Shown here piece after piece: positions 13,795 to 25,611 of a stretch of 43,680 nt of DNA (the stretch's first letter is position 1; the number at the start of each line of letters is the position of its first letter). This stretch comes from Candidatus Erginobacter occultus (GTDB lineage Bacteria > Auribacterota > Erginobacteria > Erginobacterales > Erginobacteraceae). The stretch is taken from NCBI GenBank assembly GCA_030765265.1, contig JAVCCZ010000178.1, positions 1 through 43,680 on the forward strand. The letters run 5' to 3'. The notes below the pieces were generated by a model. That model had not been told where the DNA came from, did not search any database, and saw only the letters and a program-made list of their open reading frames with translations. Position numbers and translations under genes: made by a program.

Positions 13795-15585
13795 TTACGG
13801 CTGCTCTTCTCCCCGGGGGACGGTGAGTCCGATGTGGAGATCTTTGAGCTGGCGGGGCGAGACCTCGGAGGGGGAGCCGGTGGTGAGGCAGATCGCCTTC
13901 TGGGTCTTGGGGAAGGTGATCACGTCCCGGATCGAACTCAACCCCCCCATCAGCATCAGGAGCCGGTCGAGGCCGAGGGCAATCCCGCCGTGGGGGGGCG
14001 CGCCGTAATGGAGCGCCTCGAGGAGGAAGCCGAAACGGGACCGGGCCTCCTCCCGTTTGATGTTGAGGAGGGCGAAGACCTGCTCCTGGACCTCCTCCCG
14101 GTGAATCCTGATCGAACCGCCGCCCAGTTCGGTCCCGTTGAGGACCAGGTCGTAGGCCCGGGAACGGACTTTCCCCGGATCGGTCTTTAACAGTTCCAGG
14201 TCCTCCGGATGGGGGCTGGTGAAGGGGTGGTGGACCGCCTCGAACCGTTTCTCCTCCGGGTTATAGGCCAACAACGGAAAATCCACCACCCAGAGAAACT
14301 CAAAACGGTCCCGCGGGATCAGCTTCAGATCGGCGGCCAGTTTCAGCCGCAGGCGTCCCAGCACCTCGGCGGCGGTCGGGGCCTGGTCGGCGATCAGCAT
14401 CAGGCAGTCCCCCTCGGAGCAGTCGAAGAGTTCTCTCAAGTGGGCAACTTCCCCTTCGGAGAGGTATTTTTTCATCGGGGATTTCAGGGCTCCGCCTTCC
14501 TTGAAGAGGATCCAGAGCAATCCCCCGGCCCCGGCCTCTTGGCAGAACCCGGTCAGGTCGTCGAGCTGTTTCAGGGAGAGGGCCGCCCCCCCGGGGACGG
14601 CCAGTCCCCGGACCACCCCGCCGGAGTCGAGGGCCTGCCGGATAACCCGGAACTCGTTTTCCCGGAAGATATCGCCGACCTCGCGGATCTTGAGCCCGAA
14701 TCTGAGGTCGGGCTTGTCGCTGCCGTAGGTGAGCATCGCCTCGGCGTAAGTCATCCGCCTCAGCGGGCGGGCCATCTCGAATCCGAGAAATTCCGAGAAG
14801 AGGGTCCCCACCATCCCTTCGATCACCTCGAAGATATCTTCCGGCTCGACGAAGGACATCTCGAGGTCGATCTGGGTATGCTCGGGCTGGCGGTCGGCCC
14901 GCAGGTCCTCGTCGCGCAGGCAGCGGGCAATCTGGAAATACTTGTCCACCCCGGCCACCATCAGCATCTGCTTGAAGAGCTGGGGGGACTGGGGGAGAGC
15001 GTAAAACTTTCCCGGGTGAACCCGGCTGGGGACCAGGTAGTCCCGGGCCCCTTCCGGCGTCGATTTCGTCAGCAACGGGGTCTCGATCTCCCAGAAACCC
15101 TGTTCGTCGAGAATCCGCCTCACCCGCCCGGTCACCCGGTGTCGGAGGTGGAGGTTGCGGAGCATCGAGGGACGGCGGAGATCGAGGTAGCGGTAGCGGA
15201 GGCGGATCTCTTCCTGGAGGTCTTCCTCGTCCTCGATCGGGAAGGGCGGGGTCAGGCTGGGGTTGATTATCTGGAGTCCGTCGGCGAAGACCTCGATCTC
15301 CCCGGTGGGAAGTTTCGGGTTAACCGTCCCTTCCGGCCGGGAGCGGACCTCGCCCCGGATGGCGACCACAAACTCCGAACGGAGATCCTGGGCCGTCCGG
15401 TGAGCTTCCGGGGAGGCAGCCGGGCTGAAGACGACCTGGGTCAGGCCGGTCCGGTCGCAGAGATCGATAAAGATAACCCCGCCGTGGTCGCGACGGCGCC
15501 GGACCCAGCCGGAGAGGGTGACCCGGCTGGAATCGTCGGCTAATCGCAAATCACCGCAGAGATGACTTCTCTTCCAGAATTGCAT
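13795..15585 (-). CDS. aspS: aspartyl-tRNA synthetase
   Basis: A 596-residue protein of normal bacterial length; ATG 15583-15585 follows GGAGCGAAATAT. The N-terminal OB-fold anticodon-binding domain carries LSGWVRRRRDHGG and FIDLCDRTGLTQVV. The catalytic domain has motif 1 (QGFWEIETPLL), motif 2 (FQIARCLRDEDLRADRQ) and motif 3 (GIALGLDRLLMLMGG). A bacterial GAD insertion lies between them, and the C-terminus has SIRDVITFPKTQKA. It charges tRNA with aspartate in the cytoplasm. No GatCAB gene lies in the window, so I cannot say whether it is a discriminating or non-discriminating enzyme. hisS ends 46 bases upstream on the same strand, so the two are probably co-transcribed. Confidence 0.98.
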   Translation of the reverse strand: MQFWKRSHLCGDLRLADDSSRVTLSGWVRRRRDHGGVIFIDLCDRTGLTQVVFSPAASPEAHRTAQDLRSEFVVAIRGEVRSRPEGTVNPKLPTGEIEVFADGLQIINPSLTPPFPIEDEEDLQEEIRLRYRYLDLRRPSMLRNLHLRHRVTGRVRRILDEQGFWEIETPLLTKSTPEGARDYLVPSRVHPGKFYALPQSPQLFKQMLMVAGVDKYFQIARCLRDEDLRADRQPEHTQIDLEMSFVEPEDIFEVIEGMVGTLFSEFLGFEMARPLRRMTYAEAMLTYGSDKPDLRFGLKIREVGDIFRENEFRVIRQALDSGGVVRGLAVPGGAALSLKQLDDLTGFCQEAGAGGLLWILFKEGGALKSPMKKYLSEGEVAHLRELFDCSEGDCLMLIADQAPTAAEVLGRLRLKLAADLKLIPRDRFEFLWVVDFPLLAYNPEEKRFEAVHHPFTSPHPEDLELLKTDPGKVRSRAYDLVLNGTELGGGSIRIHREEVQEQVFALLNIKREEARSRFGFLLEALHYGAPPHGGIALGLDRLLMLMGGLSSIRDVITFPKTQKAICLTTGSPSEVSPRQLKDLHIGLTVPRGEEQP

Positions 15586-15631
15586 ATATTTCGCTCCAAT
15601 AATAATTCGGGTTAAGTAATATTTATTGAAC

Positions 15632-16909
15632 TCAAGAAGAAATGCACCGGGTCAGGGAAGTGATTGTCTCATTCTCGGGGACCGTGGTCTCTTTTCCGCT
15701 TTCCATATCCTTGATCTTCACCGTCCCGGCGGAGAGTTCTTCCGGGCCCCGGATCACGACCCGATCGACCCCCAGTTTGTTGGCCTCCCGCATCTGGGCT
15801 TTCAGGGATCGCTTCCCGTAGTCTGTCAGCGCCGTAAAACCCCGCCGCCGCAGCCGGGAAAGGAGATTGAACTGGGACCGGAAGGACTCCGGACCAACGG
15901 CGGCCAGGTAGAGACGGCCGGCCGGGGCGGGGACCGGGGGGATCTCCTTCCCGGCCAGGCCGAGCAGGAGCCGCTCCAGCCCGACCGAGAAACCGGCGGC
16001 GCCGAGATCGGGACCGCCCAGTTCGCCGACCAGGTTGTCGTAACGCCCCCCGCCGGCGACCGCGTCCTGGGCGCCGAGGGCGGGGCCGGTGACCTCGAAG
16101 ACCAGGGAGGTATAATAATCGAGACCCCGAACCATCAGCGGGTCGAGGGAGAAGGGGAGATCAAGCCCGGTCAAAAGTTCCCGGACCGCGGCCAGATGAG
16201 AAGAACAATCCGGACAGAGGGAATCCAGCGGCTTCGGGCCCGCGGCCGCCAGCTTTCGGCAGCCGGGGTTCTTGCAGTCAAGCGCCCGGAGGGGGTTGGT
16301 CTCCCGCCGGCGGCGGCAGTTGTCGCAGAGTTTCTCTTCGACCTCCTCCAGGTATCGGCCCAGCCGTTCCCGGTAGGCGGGGCGGCACTCCGGGCAGCCG
16401 ACGCTGTTGACCGCCAGCGTCCAGCCGGTCAGCCCGCACTCCTCCAAAAAGAGGAGGAGCAGATCGATCAGCTCGGCGTCGAGGGCCGGGTGACGGCTGC
16501 CCAGGGCCTCGGCCCCGAACTGGTGGAACTGCCGGCGGCGGCCGGCCTGGGGACGCTCCCGGCGGAACATCGGGCCCAGGTAAAAGTAGCGGGCCAGGGG
16601 ATTGGAGGCGAAGACATTTCCCTCCAGGCAGGCCCGGACCACCCCGGCCGTCCCTTCCGGCCGGAGGGAGAAACTCTTGTTCCCGGAACCGGGGAAGGTG
16701 AACATCTCCTTCTCCACGATATCGGTCTCCTCCCCGATCGAGCGGACAAAGAGCTCGGTCGGCTCGACCAGCGGGGTCCGGATCTCCCCGTAGCCGAAAC
16801 GCCCGGCGACGGAACAGGCCCAATTTTCCAGAGCCCGCCAGCGGCCAGACTCTTCGGGGAAGCTGTCGCCCATCCCCTTGACCGCCTGGTATTTTCCTAT
16901 CCTGGCCAT
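15632..16909 (-). CDS. hisS: histidyl-tRNA synthetase
   Basis: A 425-residue protein when started at MARIGKYQAVKGMGD (ATG 16907-16909); the longer in-frame start would run into the repeat at 16955. Class II motifs are present: motif 2 YFYLGPMFRRERPQAGRRR, the histidine-specific RGLDYYTSLVFE, and motif 3 GFSVGLERLLL. The C-terminal HGTP anticodon domain (YLAAVGPESFRSQFNLLSRL) is complete. The middle has four Cys pairs (CPEC, CDNC, CKNPGC, CPDC), the zinc-ribbon-like insertion found in many bacterial HisRS. It lies upstream of aspS and downstream of an HU-family gene. Confidence 0.97.
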   Translation of the reverse strand: MARIGKYQAVKGMGDSFPEESGRWRALENWACSVAGRFGYGEIRTPLVEPTELFVRSIGEETDIVEKEMFTFPGSGNKSFSLRPEGTAGVVRACLEGNVFASNPLARYFYLGPMFRRERPQAGRRRQFHQFGAEALGSRHPALDAELIDLLLLFLEECGLTGWTLAVNSVGCPECRPAYRERLGRYLEEVEEKLCDNCRRRRETNPLRALDCKNPGCRKLAAAGPKPLDSLCPDCSSHLAAVRELLTGLDLPFSLDPLMVRGLDYYTSLVFEVTGPALGAQDAVAGGGRYDNLVGELGGPDLGAAGFSVGLERLLLGLAGKEIPPVPAPAGRLYLAAVGPESFRSQFNLLSRLRRRGFTALTDYGKRSLKAQMREANKLGVDRVVIRGPEELSAGTVKIKDMESGKETTVPENETITSLTRCISS

Positions 16910-16954
16910 AACCAACCATCCCGCCCCGCCCGGGGCGGCTGAAGAGATCATTTT

Positions 16955-17042
16955 CGATAACGATAGCAATCCCGATAGCAATGGCGGTTCCGGCGCGCCG
17001 CCGGCTGGGGCGGGGGCGGGTTCGCTATCGCTATCGGGATCG
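16955..17042. repeat. hexamer-built inverted repeat, copy A
   Basis: Arms made of CGATAG and CGATCC-type hexamers (left CGATAACGATAG..., right TTCGCTATCGCTATCGGG) flank a GC-rich loop containing GGCGCGCC. It lies between hisS and the HU-family gene. Other copies are at 28679, 34720 and 35809. Confidence 0.7.
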
Positions 17043-17071
17043 AGAGTGGATTCGGCGAGCCGGAAGCGAAC

Positions 17072-17353
17072 TTACTTCTTCTTCAGCCGGGCCTTCATCT
17101 CCTTGCCCGGTTTGAACCGGACCACCCAGCGCCCCGGTATCTGGACGGTCTCCTCGGGCCGGCGGGGATTCCTCCCGATCCGGGGTTTGCGGTAGACGCA
17201 CTGGAAGACGCCGAAATTCCGGAACTCGACGTTCTCTCCCTCGGCCAGTTCATCAAGCACCTTGTCGAGAAACTTCTGGATTACCTCTTTGACCGCCAGC
17301 TGGGTCAGGCCGGTCTCGCCGGCAATCTTCACCACCAGGTCCCGCTTTGTCAT
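17072..17353 (-). CDS. HU/IHF family DNA-binding protein
   Basis: A 93-residue protein of normal HU length; ATG follows GGAGCGGGGAG. The N-terminal helices (MTKRDLVVKIAGETGLTQ) and the dimer core are followed by the DNA-binding arm RKPRIGRNPRRPEETVQI and a PGR/FKPGKEMKARLKK tail. It binds and bends DNA as a dimer and compacts the nucleoid. I cannot separate HU from IHF by sequence alone, though the arm is HU-like. The upstream spacer (17354-17537, 184 bases) is AT-rich, but I see no convincing promoter in it. Confidence 0.95.
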   Translation of the reverse strand: MTKRDLVVKIAGETGLTQLAVKEVIQKFLDKVLDELAEGENVEFRNFGVFQCVYRKPRIGRNPRRPEETVQIPGRWVVRFKPGKEMKARLKKK

Positions 17354-17537
17354 CTCCCCGCTCCTTTTTCGCTCCGCGCCGCGAAGGCCACCGTTTCCTG
17401 AAACCGGTGTGCCAGGGCGCCGTTGGTAAAATAAATATTATTCAACCGCCGACCGAAATCCGGCGTTTCCCCAATACGATAATCCGCATCCTACCAAGGG
17501 CTAACAACTTAAGCAACCATAATTATCAAAATGATTA

Positions 17538-20500
17538 TCAGGCCTTGATGAAGACCGTGTTTTCTCCCAGGAGCCGCTTCAGTTCGCCGAGCAGCCGGGC
17601 GCTGCAGCTGACCCGGCAGCCGTCCCCGGCCTCGATCAGGACTTTCTCCCCGGTGGGGAAATCGAAGCTCAGGTAAACCGGGCATTTCCCCGGGGATTCG
17701 GCCAGGGCCCGTCGAACCGCCTCCAGCCGCTCCCCGTCGAGCGCCACCAGGTGGAGGCTGAGATGCAACGACCGGGAGAGGGTTTCCCGGGCCTGGTCGA
17801 GGGGATAGACCCGGGTGATCGAGACGTTGCTACCCCGGTCCCGGGACCGGACCTTGCCCTCGACAAAGACGATATTTCCCGGCTGCAGGAGCCCGCCGAA
17901 AGCGGCGTACTCGTCGCTCCAGGCGGTCACCTCGACCACCCCGGTCAGGTCCTCGAGCTGGCAGAAGGCGAAGGTCCGCCCGGTCTTCTGCGAGGTCTGC
18001 TCCTTGATCTGTTCGATAATCCCCCCCACCCGGACCTGGGCCCCGTCCTTGAGTTCCTTGAGCCGGTTGATCGGGTGGGAGGCGAACGTCCGCAGGGTCT
18101 CGGCGTGGGGGGTCAGGGGATGGCCGGAGATATACATCCCCATCAGCTCCTTCTCCATCTCCAGGCACTGGTTCTGGTGCCACTCGTCCATCTCGGGGAA
18201 TTCCGAGACCCCGTTCTGCTTGTTCTCCTCCTCGAAACGGCCGAAGAGGGTGGACTGGCCGCAAAGACGGTCCTGAAGATTCCGGTGGGCCCGCTGGAGC
18301 GCGCCCTCCAGCACCTCCATCTTCTGCGACCGGTAACCGGGGAGGGAGTCGAGCGCCCCGCACTTGATCAAAGCTTCCAGGGCCTTCTTGTTGACCGCCG
18401 AGAGATCGATCCGCTCGAGAAAGGTAAAGAAGGAATGGAACGGTCCGCCCTCTTCACGGGCGGCGAGGACCGCCTCCACCGCCCCGGTACCGATATTCTT
18501 GATCGCGTTGAGACCGAACCGGATATTCTCCCCGACCACGGTGAAGGTCCCGTAGCTTTCGTTGACGTCCGGCGGAAGGACGTCGATCCCCATCTCCCGG
18601 CATTCGGCGACGTAGGACATCAGCTTGTCCATATTGTTGATTTCGCTGGTCAGCAGGGACGCCATAAACTCCCGGGGATAGTGGGTCTTGAGATAGGCGG
18701 TCCGGTAGGCGATCAGGGCGTAGGCGGCGGAGTGGGACTTGTTGAAACCGTAAGCGGCGAAGCGGGCCATATCCTTGAAGATCGACTCCGCGGCCGGCTT
18801 CTCGATCCCCCGCTCCCCGGCCCCCTTGACGAAGGCTTCCCCCAGCTGGGCCATCTTCTCGGCTTTCTTCTTGGCCATCGCCTGGCGGAGGGTATCGGCC
18901 TTGGCCAGGGTGAAACCGGCCAGCCGGTTGGCGATCAGCATCACCTGTTCCTGGTAGAGCATCACCCCGTAGGTTTCCTTGAGAACCGGCTCCAGGGAAG
19001 GGTGGGCGTAGGAGATCCGGCCCTTGCCGTGCTTGCGGGCGATGTAGTCTTCGAGCATATGCATCGGCCCGGGGCGGTAGAGGGCGACCAGGTCAAGGAT
19101 ATCGTCGAATCTCTTCAGCCCGATCCGGGTCGAGAGGTCGCGCATCCCCGAACCTTCCAGCTGGAAGACCCCCATCGTGTTGGCCCGGGAGAGCAGGTCG
19201 AAAGTCCGGGGATCGTCGAGCGGGATCCGGGCCAAATCGATCGTCTCGCCCCGGGCCTTCTCCACGATATCGATCGTCCCCTGGATCACCGAGAGGGTCC
19301 GCAAGCCGAGAAAGTCCATCTTTAACAGCCCCACCTCCTCGGAGTCGTGCATATCGAACTGGGTAATCACCTCGTCATCTTTTCCCCGCCTCAGGGGGAC
19401 GTCCTCGGTCAGGGGACGACGGGAGATCAACACCCCGGCGGCGTGGGTGCCGGCGTGGCGGGAGATGCCCTCCAGGCGGAAACTGATGTCGAAGAGGGTC
19501 TTCAGCCGCTCCTCCTTATCGTAGAGTTTCTGGAGCCGCGGCTCGGCGGAGAGAGCTTTCTTCAGGGTCACCTTGGGACCGGGGGGTACCAGCTTGGCGA
19601 TCTTGTCCACATCCCCGTAGGGGATACCCATCACCCGGCCGACGTCGCGCAGCACCGCCCGGGCCTTCAGGGAACCGAAGGTGATGATCTGGGCCACCCG
19701 GTCGGAACCGTACTTTTCGCTGGTATAGCGGATCAGTTCCCCCCGGCCCACGTCGGAGATATCCATATCGATATCCGGCATCGTGGTCCGGCTGGGGTTG
19801 AGGAACCGCTCGAAGAGAAGGTCGTGCCGAAAGGGGTTGATGTCGGTGATCCCGAGCAGGTAGGAGACCAGGCTCCCGGCCGCCGAACCCCGGCCGGGTC
19901 CGACCGGGATCTTCCGGCTCTTGGCATAGCGGATCAGGTCCCAGACAATCAGGAAATAACTGACGAAGTGCTTGTCCTCGATCACTTTCAGTTCGTGTTC
20001 GAGCCGCTCGGCGATCGCCTCGGTCTTCTCCCCAAAACGTTCCGGGATCCCGGCCTCGCAGAGTTCCCTCAGGTAATCCCGGTTCTTCTTCCCCGGCGGC
20101 GGGGTGAAGGCGGGGAGGAGGTCGTTATGCAGCTCCAGCTCGAGGAGGCAGCGGTCGGCGATCTCCCGGCTCCGGGTGAGCGCCCCGGGCACTTCCCCGA
20201 AGAGGGCCGCCATCTCCTCGGCCGACTTGAGATAAAATTCTTCCGATTCCAGCTTCATCCGCCCGGTATCGGCCAGCTGGCGGCCGGTCTGGATGCAGAG
20301 GAGAACTTCCTGGGAATAGGCGTCCTCCCGGCGGACGTAGTGGATGTCGTTGGTAGCCACGGTCCCGACCCCGGTCTTCCGGGCGAGTTCGAGGAGGAGG
20401 GGTGTCACCCGTTTCTGATCGGCAAGCCCGTGATCCATCAACTCGAGGTAGAAATTTTCGGGGCCGAACAGCTCGCGGTAAAAGGCAAGATTCTCCTCCG

Positions 20501-20969
20501 CCCGGGAGTGATCACCGGCCAGGAGGGCCTGGGGGATCTCTCCCTTCAGGCAGCCGCTGAGCGCGATCAGTCCCTCGTGATGGCCGGCCAGCAGTTCCCG
20601 GTCGATCCGGGGCTTGTAGTAAAACCCTTCCAGGTGGGCTTTCGAGGACAGTTTCAGAAGGTTATGGTAACCGGTCCGGTCCCGGGCCAGCAGCACCAGG
20701 TGGGAAGCGGACGCGCGCGGACCGGAGTTCTTTTCCCGCCGGCTCCCGGGGGCGAGGTAAAATTCGCTCCCGATGATCGGCTTGATCCCCGCCTCCCGGG
20801 CGGCCTTGTAAAACTTGATCACCCCGGACATCGATCCGTGATCGGTGATCGCCAGGGCCGGCATCTTCAGCCGGGAGGCCCGCTCCATCAGGTCGGGGAT
20901 CCGGGCCGCCCCGTCGAGAAGGCTGTACTCGGTGTGGACGTGAAGGTGGACAAAGTCGGAGGCGTTCAT
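17538..20969 (-). CDS. dnaE: DNA polymerase III alpha subunit
   Basis: A 1143-residue replicative polymerase of normal DnaE length. An N-terminal PHP domain (DFVHLHVHTEYSLLDGAAR, with ALAITDHGSMSGV) is followed by the catalytic core. The two-Asp catalytic motif is MPDIDMDIS, and ITFGSLKARAVLRDVGR and KMDFLGLRTLSVI supply the third Asp region. The C-terminal helix-hairpin-helix (HPREFMASLLTSEINN precedes it) and OB-fold (GGIIEQIKEQTSQKTGRTFA) are present. It is the chromosomal replicase polymerase subunit, so the primase-like pair at 9.7-12.6 kb is not the only replication-related gene here. The start has no clear ribosome site. The ATG at 20969 is kept because the PHP domain begins at once. 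Confidence 0.97.
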   Translation of the reverse strand: MNASDFVHLHVHTEYSLLDGAARIPDLMERASRLKMPALAITDHGSMSGVIKFYKAAREAGIKPIIGSEFYLAPGSRREKNSGPRASASHLVLLARDRTGYHNLLKLSSKAHLEGFYYKPRIDRELLAGHHEGLIALSGCLKGEIPQALLAGDHSRAEENLAFYRELFGPENFYLELMDHGLADQKRVTPLLLELARKTGVGTVATNDIHYVRREDAYSQEVLLCIQTGRQLADTGRMKLESEEFYLKSAEEMAALFGEVPGALTRSREIADRCLLELELHNDLLPAFTPPPGKKNRDYLRELCEAGIPERFGEKTEAIAERLEHELKVIEDKHFVSYFLIVWDLIRYAKSRKIPVGPGRGSAAGSLVSYLLGITDINPFRHDLLFERFLNPSRTTMPDIDMDISDVGRGELIRYTSEKYGSDRVAQIITFGSLKARAVLRDVGRVMGIPYGDVDKIAKLVPPGPKVTLKKALSAEPRLQKLYDKEERLKTLFDISFRLEGISRHAGTHAAGVLISRRPLTEDVPLRRGKDDEVITQFDMHDSEEVGLLKMDFLGLRTLSVIQGTIDIVEKARGETIDLARIPLDDPRTFDLLSRANTMGVFQLEGSGMRDLSTRIGLKRFDDILDLVALYRPGPMHMLEDYIARKHGKGRISYAHPSLEPVLKETYGVMLYQEQVMLIANRLAGFTLAKADTLRQAMAKKKAEKMAQLGEAFVKGAGERGIEKPAAESIFKDMARFAAYGFNKSHSAAYALIAYRTAYLKTHYPREFMASLLTSEINNMDKLMSYVAECREMGIDVLPPDVNESYGTFTVVGENIRFGLNAIKNIGTGAVEAVLAAREEGGPFHSFFTFLERIDLSAVNKKALEALIKCGALDSLPGYRSQKMEVLEGALQRAHRNLQDRLCGQSTLFGRFEEENKQNGVSEFPEMDEWHQNQCLEMEKELMGMYISGHPLTPHAETLRTFASHPINRLKELKDGAQVRVGGIIEQIKEQTSQKTGRTFAFCQLEDLTGVVEVTAWSDEYAAFGGLLQPGNIVFVEGKVRSRDRGSNVSITRVYPLDQARETLSRSLHLSLHLVALDGERLEAVRRALAESPGKCPVYLSFDFPTGEKVLIEAGDGCRVSCSARLLGELKRLLGENTVFIKA

Positions 20970-21011
20970 CGAGTGAGAATACCACGAAAAACTCGGGGAA
21001 AAAAGGGAATT

Positions 21012-21090
21012 TCTCCCCCCGCCTCTCCCCCTTATTTCAACCGCGGATTAAGCGGATTGGGCGGATTTACCCCCGCCTCTCCCCCCTCTT
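21012..21090. repeat. two reverse copies of the G-rich motif plus a CGGATT phrase repeat
   Basis: CCCCCGCCTCTCCCCC-type blocks at 21012-21037 and 21066-21090 flank AACCGCGGATTAAGCGGATT phrases. They are reverse complements of the motif seen at 25507, 25559, 37966, 38020 and 39227. The 171-base spacer between dnaE and exbD holds nothing else I recognise. Confidence 0.6.
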
Positions 21091-21140
21091 AAGTCCACTT
21101 ATTACACCGGTTGGTTACCACTCCCTGCTTCCCAAACTTC

Positions 21141-21563
21141 CTATTCCCCATTCCCCATTCCCTGATCCGGCTGGGCGGCGATGGCCATCTTCTCCCAGCC
21201 CAGTTCCCGGGCCTGGGACATCACCCGGACCACGGTCCCGTGGCGGGAGCCGCGGTCGGCTTCCAGGATCAGGGTCCGCCCGGGAAAGGCGGCCAGGGAA
21301 GCGGCCAGCCGGTCCCGGAGAGCTTCCGGGGAGACCGGCCGATCCTCGATGAAGAACTCCCCCTCCTCGGAGATGGCGACCGTCAGGTGGTCCCGCTCCT
21401 GGGGCTCGATCGCCGAGGCGGCGGGGAGATCGACCCGCAGACCCGAGGGGGTGATGAAGCTGGAGGTGAGCATAAAGAAGATCAGCAGCAGCAGGACCAC
21501 GTCCACCAGGGGGGCGATATCCAGCCGCCCCTTCTCCAGCGAGGTTTTCCGTTTAAATTTCAT
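21141..21563 (-). CDS. exbD: ExbD/TolR-type biopolymer transport protein
   Basis: A 140-residue protein. A short basic N-terminus is followed by one membrane helix with the essential Asp (IAPLVDVVLLLLIFFMLTSS; the Asp lies in the PLVD motif) and a periplasmic domain starting FITPSGLRVDLPAA. Together with ExbB it forms the proton-driven motor that energises outer-membrane processes. The final residues (GMGNGE) and the TAG stop are encoded by a CCCATTCCCC phrase repeat on the plus strand, so the true C-terminus may have been rewritten. The gene starts six bases after the ExbB stop. Confidence 0.94.
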   Translation of the reverse strand: MKFKRKTSLEKGRLDIAPLVDVVLLLLIFFMLTSSFITPSGLRVDLPAASAIEPQERDHLTVAISEEGEFFIEDRPVSPEALRDRLAASLAAFPGRTLILEADRGSRHGTVVRVMSQARELGWEKMAIAAQPDQGMGNGE

Positions 21564-21569
21564 CCCCGC

Positions 21570-22190
21570 TCAAGTACCCGCTTCTTCCCCGGCCAGCAGG
21601 TTGACCACCCCGGTGGCGCTGGACTCCATATCCAGGACCATCTTCCCCACCCGGGCGACCAGGTAATTGTAGGCCACGTAGGCCCCGATCGCCACCAGGA
21701 GCCCGAAGGCGGTGGTCAGGAGCGCCTCCCAGATCCCCCCGGCCAGGTCGGAAGGGTTGACCACTCCCTGCATCTCCTCGATGGTCATAAAAGCCCGGAT
21801 CATCCCGAAAACCGTCCCCAGCAAACCGAGCAGGGGGGAGATATGAGCCAGGGTGGCCAGGACCACCAGGTTCTTCTCCAGCCGGGGAACCTCGTGGACC
21901 CCGGCGTCCTCGATCGCCTCCCGGATCTCCGCCCGGGGACGGGAGTGGCTGGCCAGTCCGGCGTTGACGATGTGGGCGACCGGACCCGGGGTCCGGTGGC
22001 AGAGTTCGATCGCTTCCTTGATCCGGCTTTCTCGGACCAGGGAACGGATTGACTCCATAAACCGTTCGGTGTTGATCCGGGCCCGGTGGAGGTGGTAGAG
22101 CCGCTCGAGAAAGACCCCGAACCCGATCACCGACCCGGCCAGGATCAGGTACATCAACGGCCCGCCCTGGTTAAAGATGGCAAATGACAT
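21570..22190 (-). CDS. exbB: MotA/TolQ/ExbB-type proton channel protein
   Basis: A 206-residue inner-membrane protein with three hydrophobic helices (PLMYLILAGSVIGFGVFLERL; VVLATLAHISPLLGLLGTV; GGIWEALLTTAFGLLVAIGA). The TolQ/ExbB signature PLLGLLGTVFGMI is followed by the GIWEALLTTAFGL pore-helix segment. ATG 22188-22190 follows AAAGGT. With the adjacent ExbD-type gene it forms a proton channel; no TonB or TolA is nearby, so the energised receptor is unknown. The pair could be ExbBD or TolQR; without TolA/B the assignment stays open. Confidence 0.93.
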   Translation of the reverse strand: MSFAIFNQGGPLMYLILAGSVIGFGVFLERLYHLHRARINTERFMESIRSLVRESRIKEAIELCHRTPGPVAHIVNAGLASHSRPRAEIREAIEDAGVHEVPRLEKNLVVLATLAHISPLLGLLGTVFGMIRAFMTIEEMQGVVNPSDLAGGIWEALLTTAFGLLVAIGAYVAYNYLVARVGKMVLDMESSATGVVNLLAGEEAGT

Positions 22191-22254
22191 TACCTTTCTC
22201 CTGTCGTAACACTTTAGCTCTATAAAAGTTTCAAATCATTCCCAAGTTTCCATC

Positions 22255-22355
22255 TGTCATTGCGAGGAGCCGAAGGCGACGAAGCAATCTCTTTACCCGA
22301 AACAGGTTGAGATTGCTTCGGCTTCCTCACTTCGTTCGGAATCCTCGCAATGACA
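22255..22355. repeat. ~100-bp imperfect palindrome bounded by TGTCATTGCGAGGA
   Basis: Ends TGTCATTGCGAGGA and TCCTCGCAATGACA are exact inverses, and inner arms CGAAGCAATCTC and GAGATTGCTTCG are also inverses. A truncated half (29981-30011, 26 of 31 bases matching) lies between the MFS and tatD genes. It resembles a MITE-like or REP-like element. Confidence 0.75.
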
Positions 22356-22429
22356 ATCAATGGTGGTACAAATAGCAGCGGATATTTTAAAGCGCTAAAG
22401 AGTTACCTCCTGTCAATTAATCGTATGAG

Positions 22430-25288
<2,859 letters not shown>

Positions 25289-25452
25289 CGGATTGGAAAA
25301 AACAGTATGCCCGATCCCGCCGCAATTTTCCATCGACAAAAGTCGGGGGGACGTTACAATAGTGACGGGATAACCGGATGATCTCAGACAGGATAATAGG
25401 ATCTACGGGATAGTTTCCGAAAAAGGGGTTGGGTGATAAGTAAGGCTAGCAA

Positions 25453-25582
25453 AGCGCATAGCGTCAGGGGAATGATTAGCGGAGATTTGCGAGATTCGTG
25501 GTTAATAAAAGGGGGCGAGGCGAGGGGAAATTAGAGTAAATTCGTGGAATTAGTGGATAAAAAGGGGCCGAGGCGGGGGATA
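25453..25582 (+). repeat. 52-bp dispersed block plus two G-rich motifs
   Basis: Positions 25453-25504 match 37913-37964 in 50 of 52 bases. Two G-rich motifs (GGGGGCGAGGCGAGGGGA and GGGGCCGAGGCGGGGGA) follow, separated by TTCGTGGAATTAGTGGATAA phrases. The block fills most of the 323-base spacer between uvrA and the phosphohexomutase; the rest (25289-25452) holds a GACAGGATAAT phrase repeat. Confidence 0.75.
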
Positions 25583-25611
25583 ATTCTTGTAACTATAATT
25601 AGTGGATAAAA

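Noticed and set aside
17751-19325. A 524-residue plus-strand frame inside dnaE
   Set aside because: It is a shadow of dnaE with no recognisable motif and low-complexity composition.
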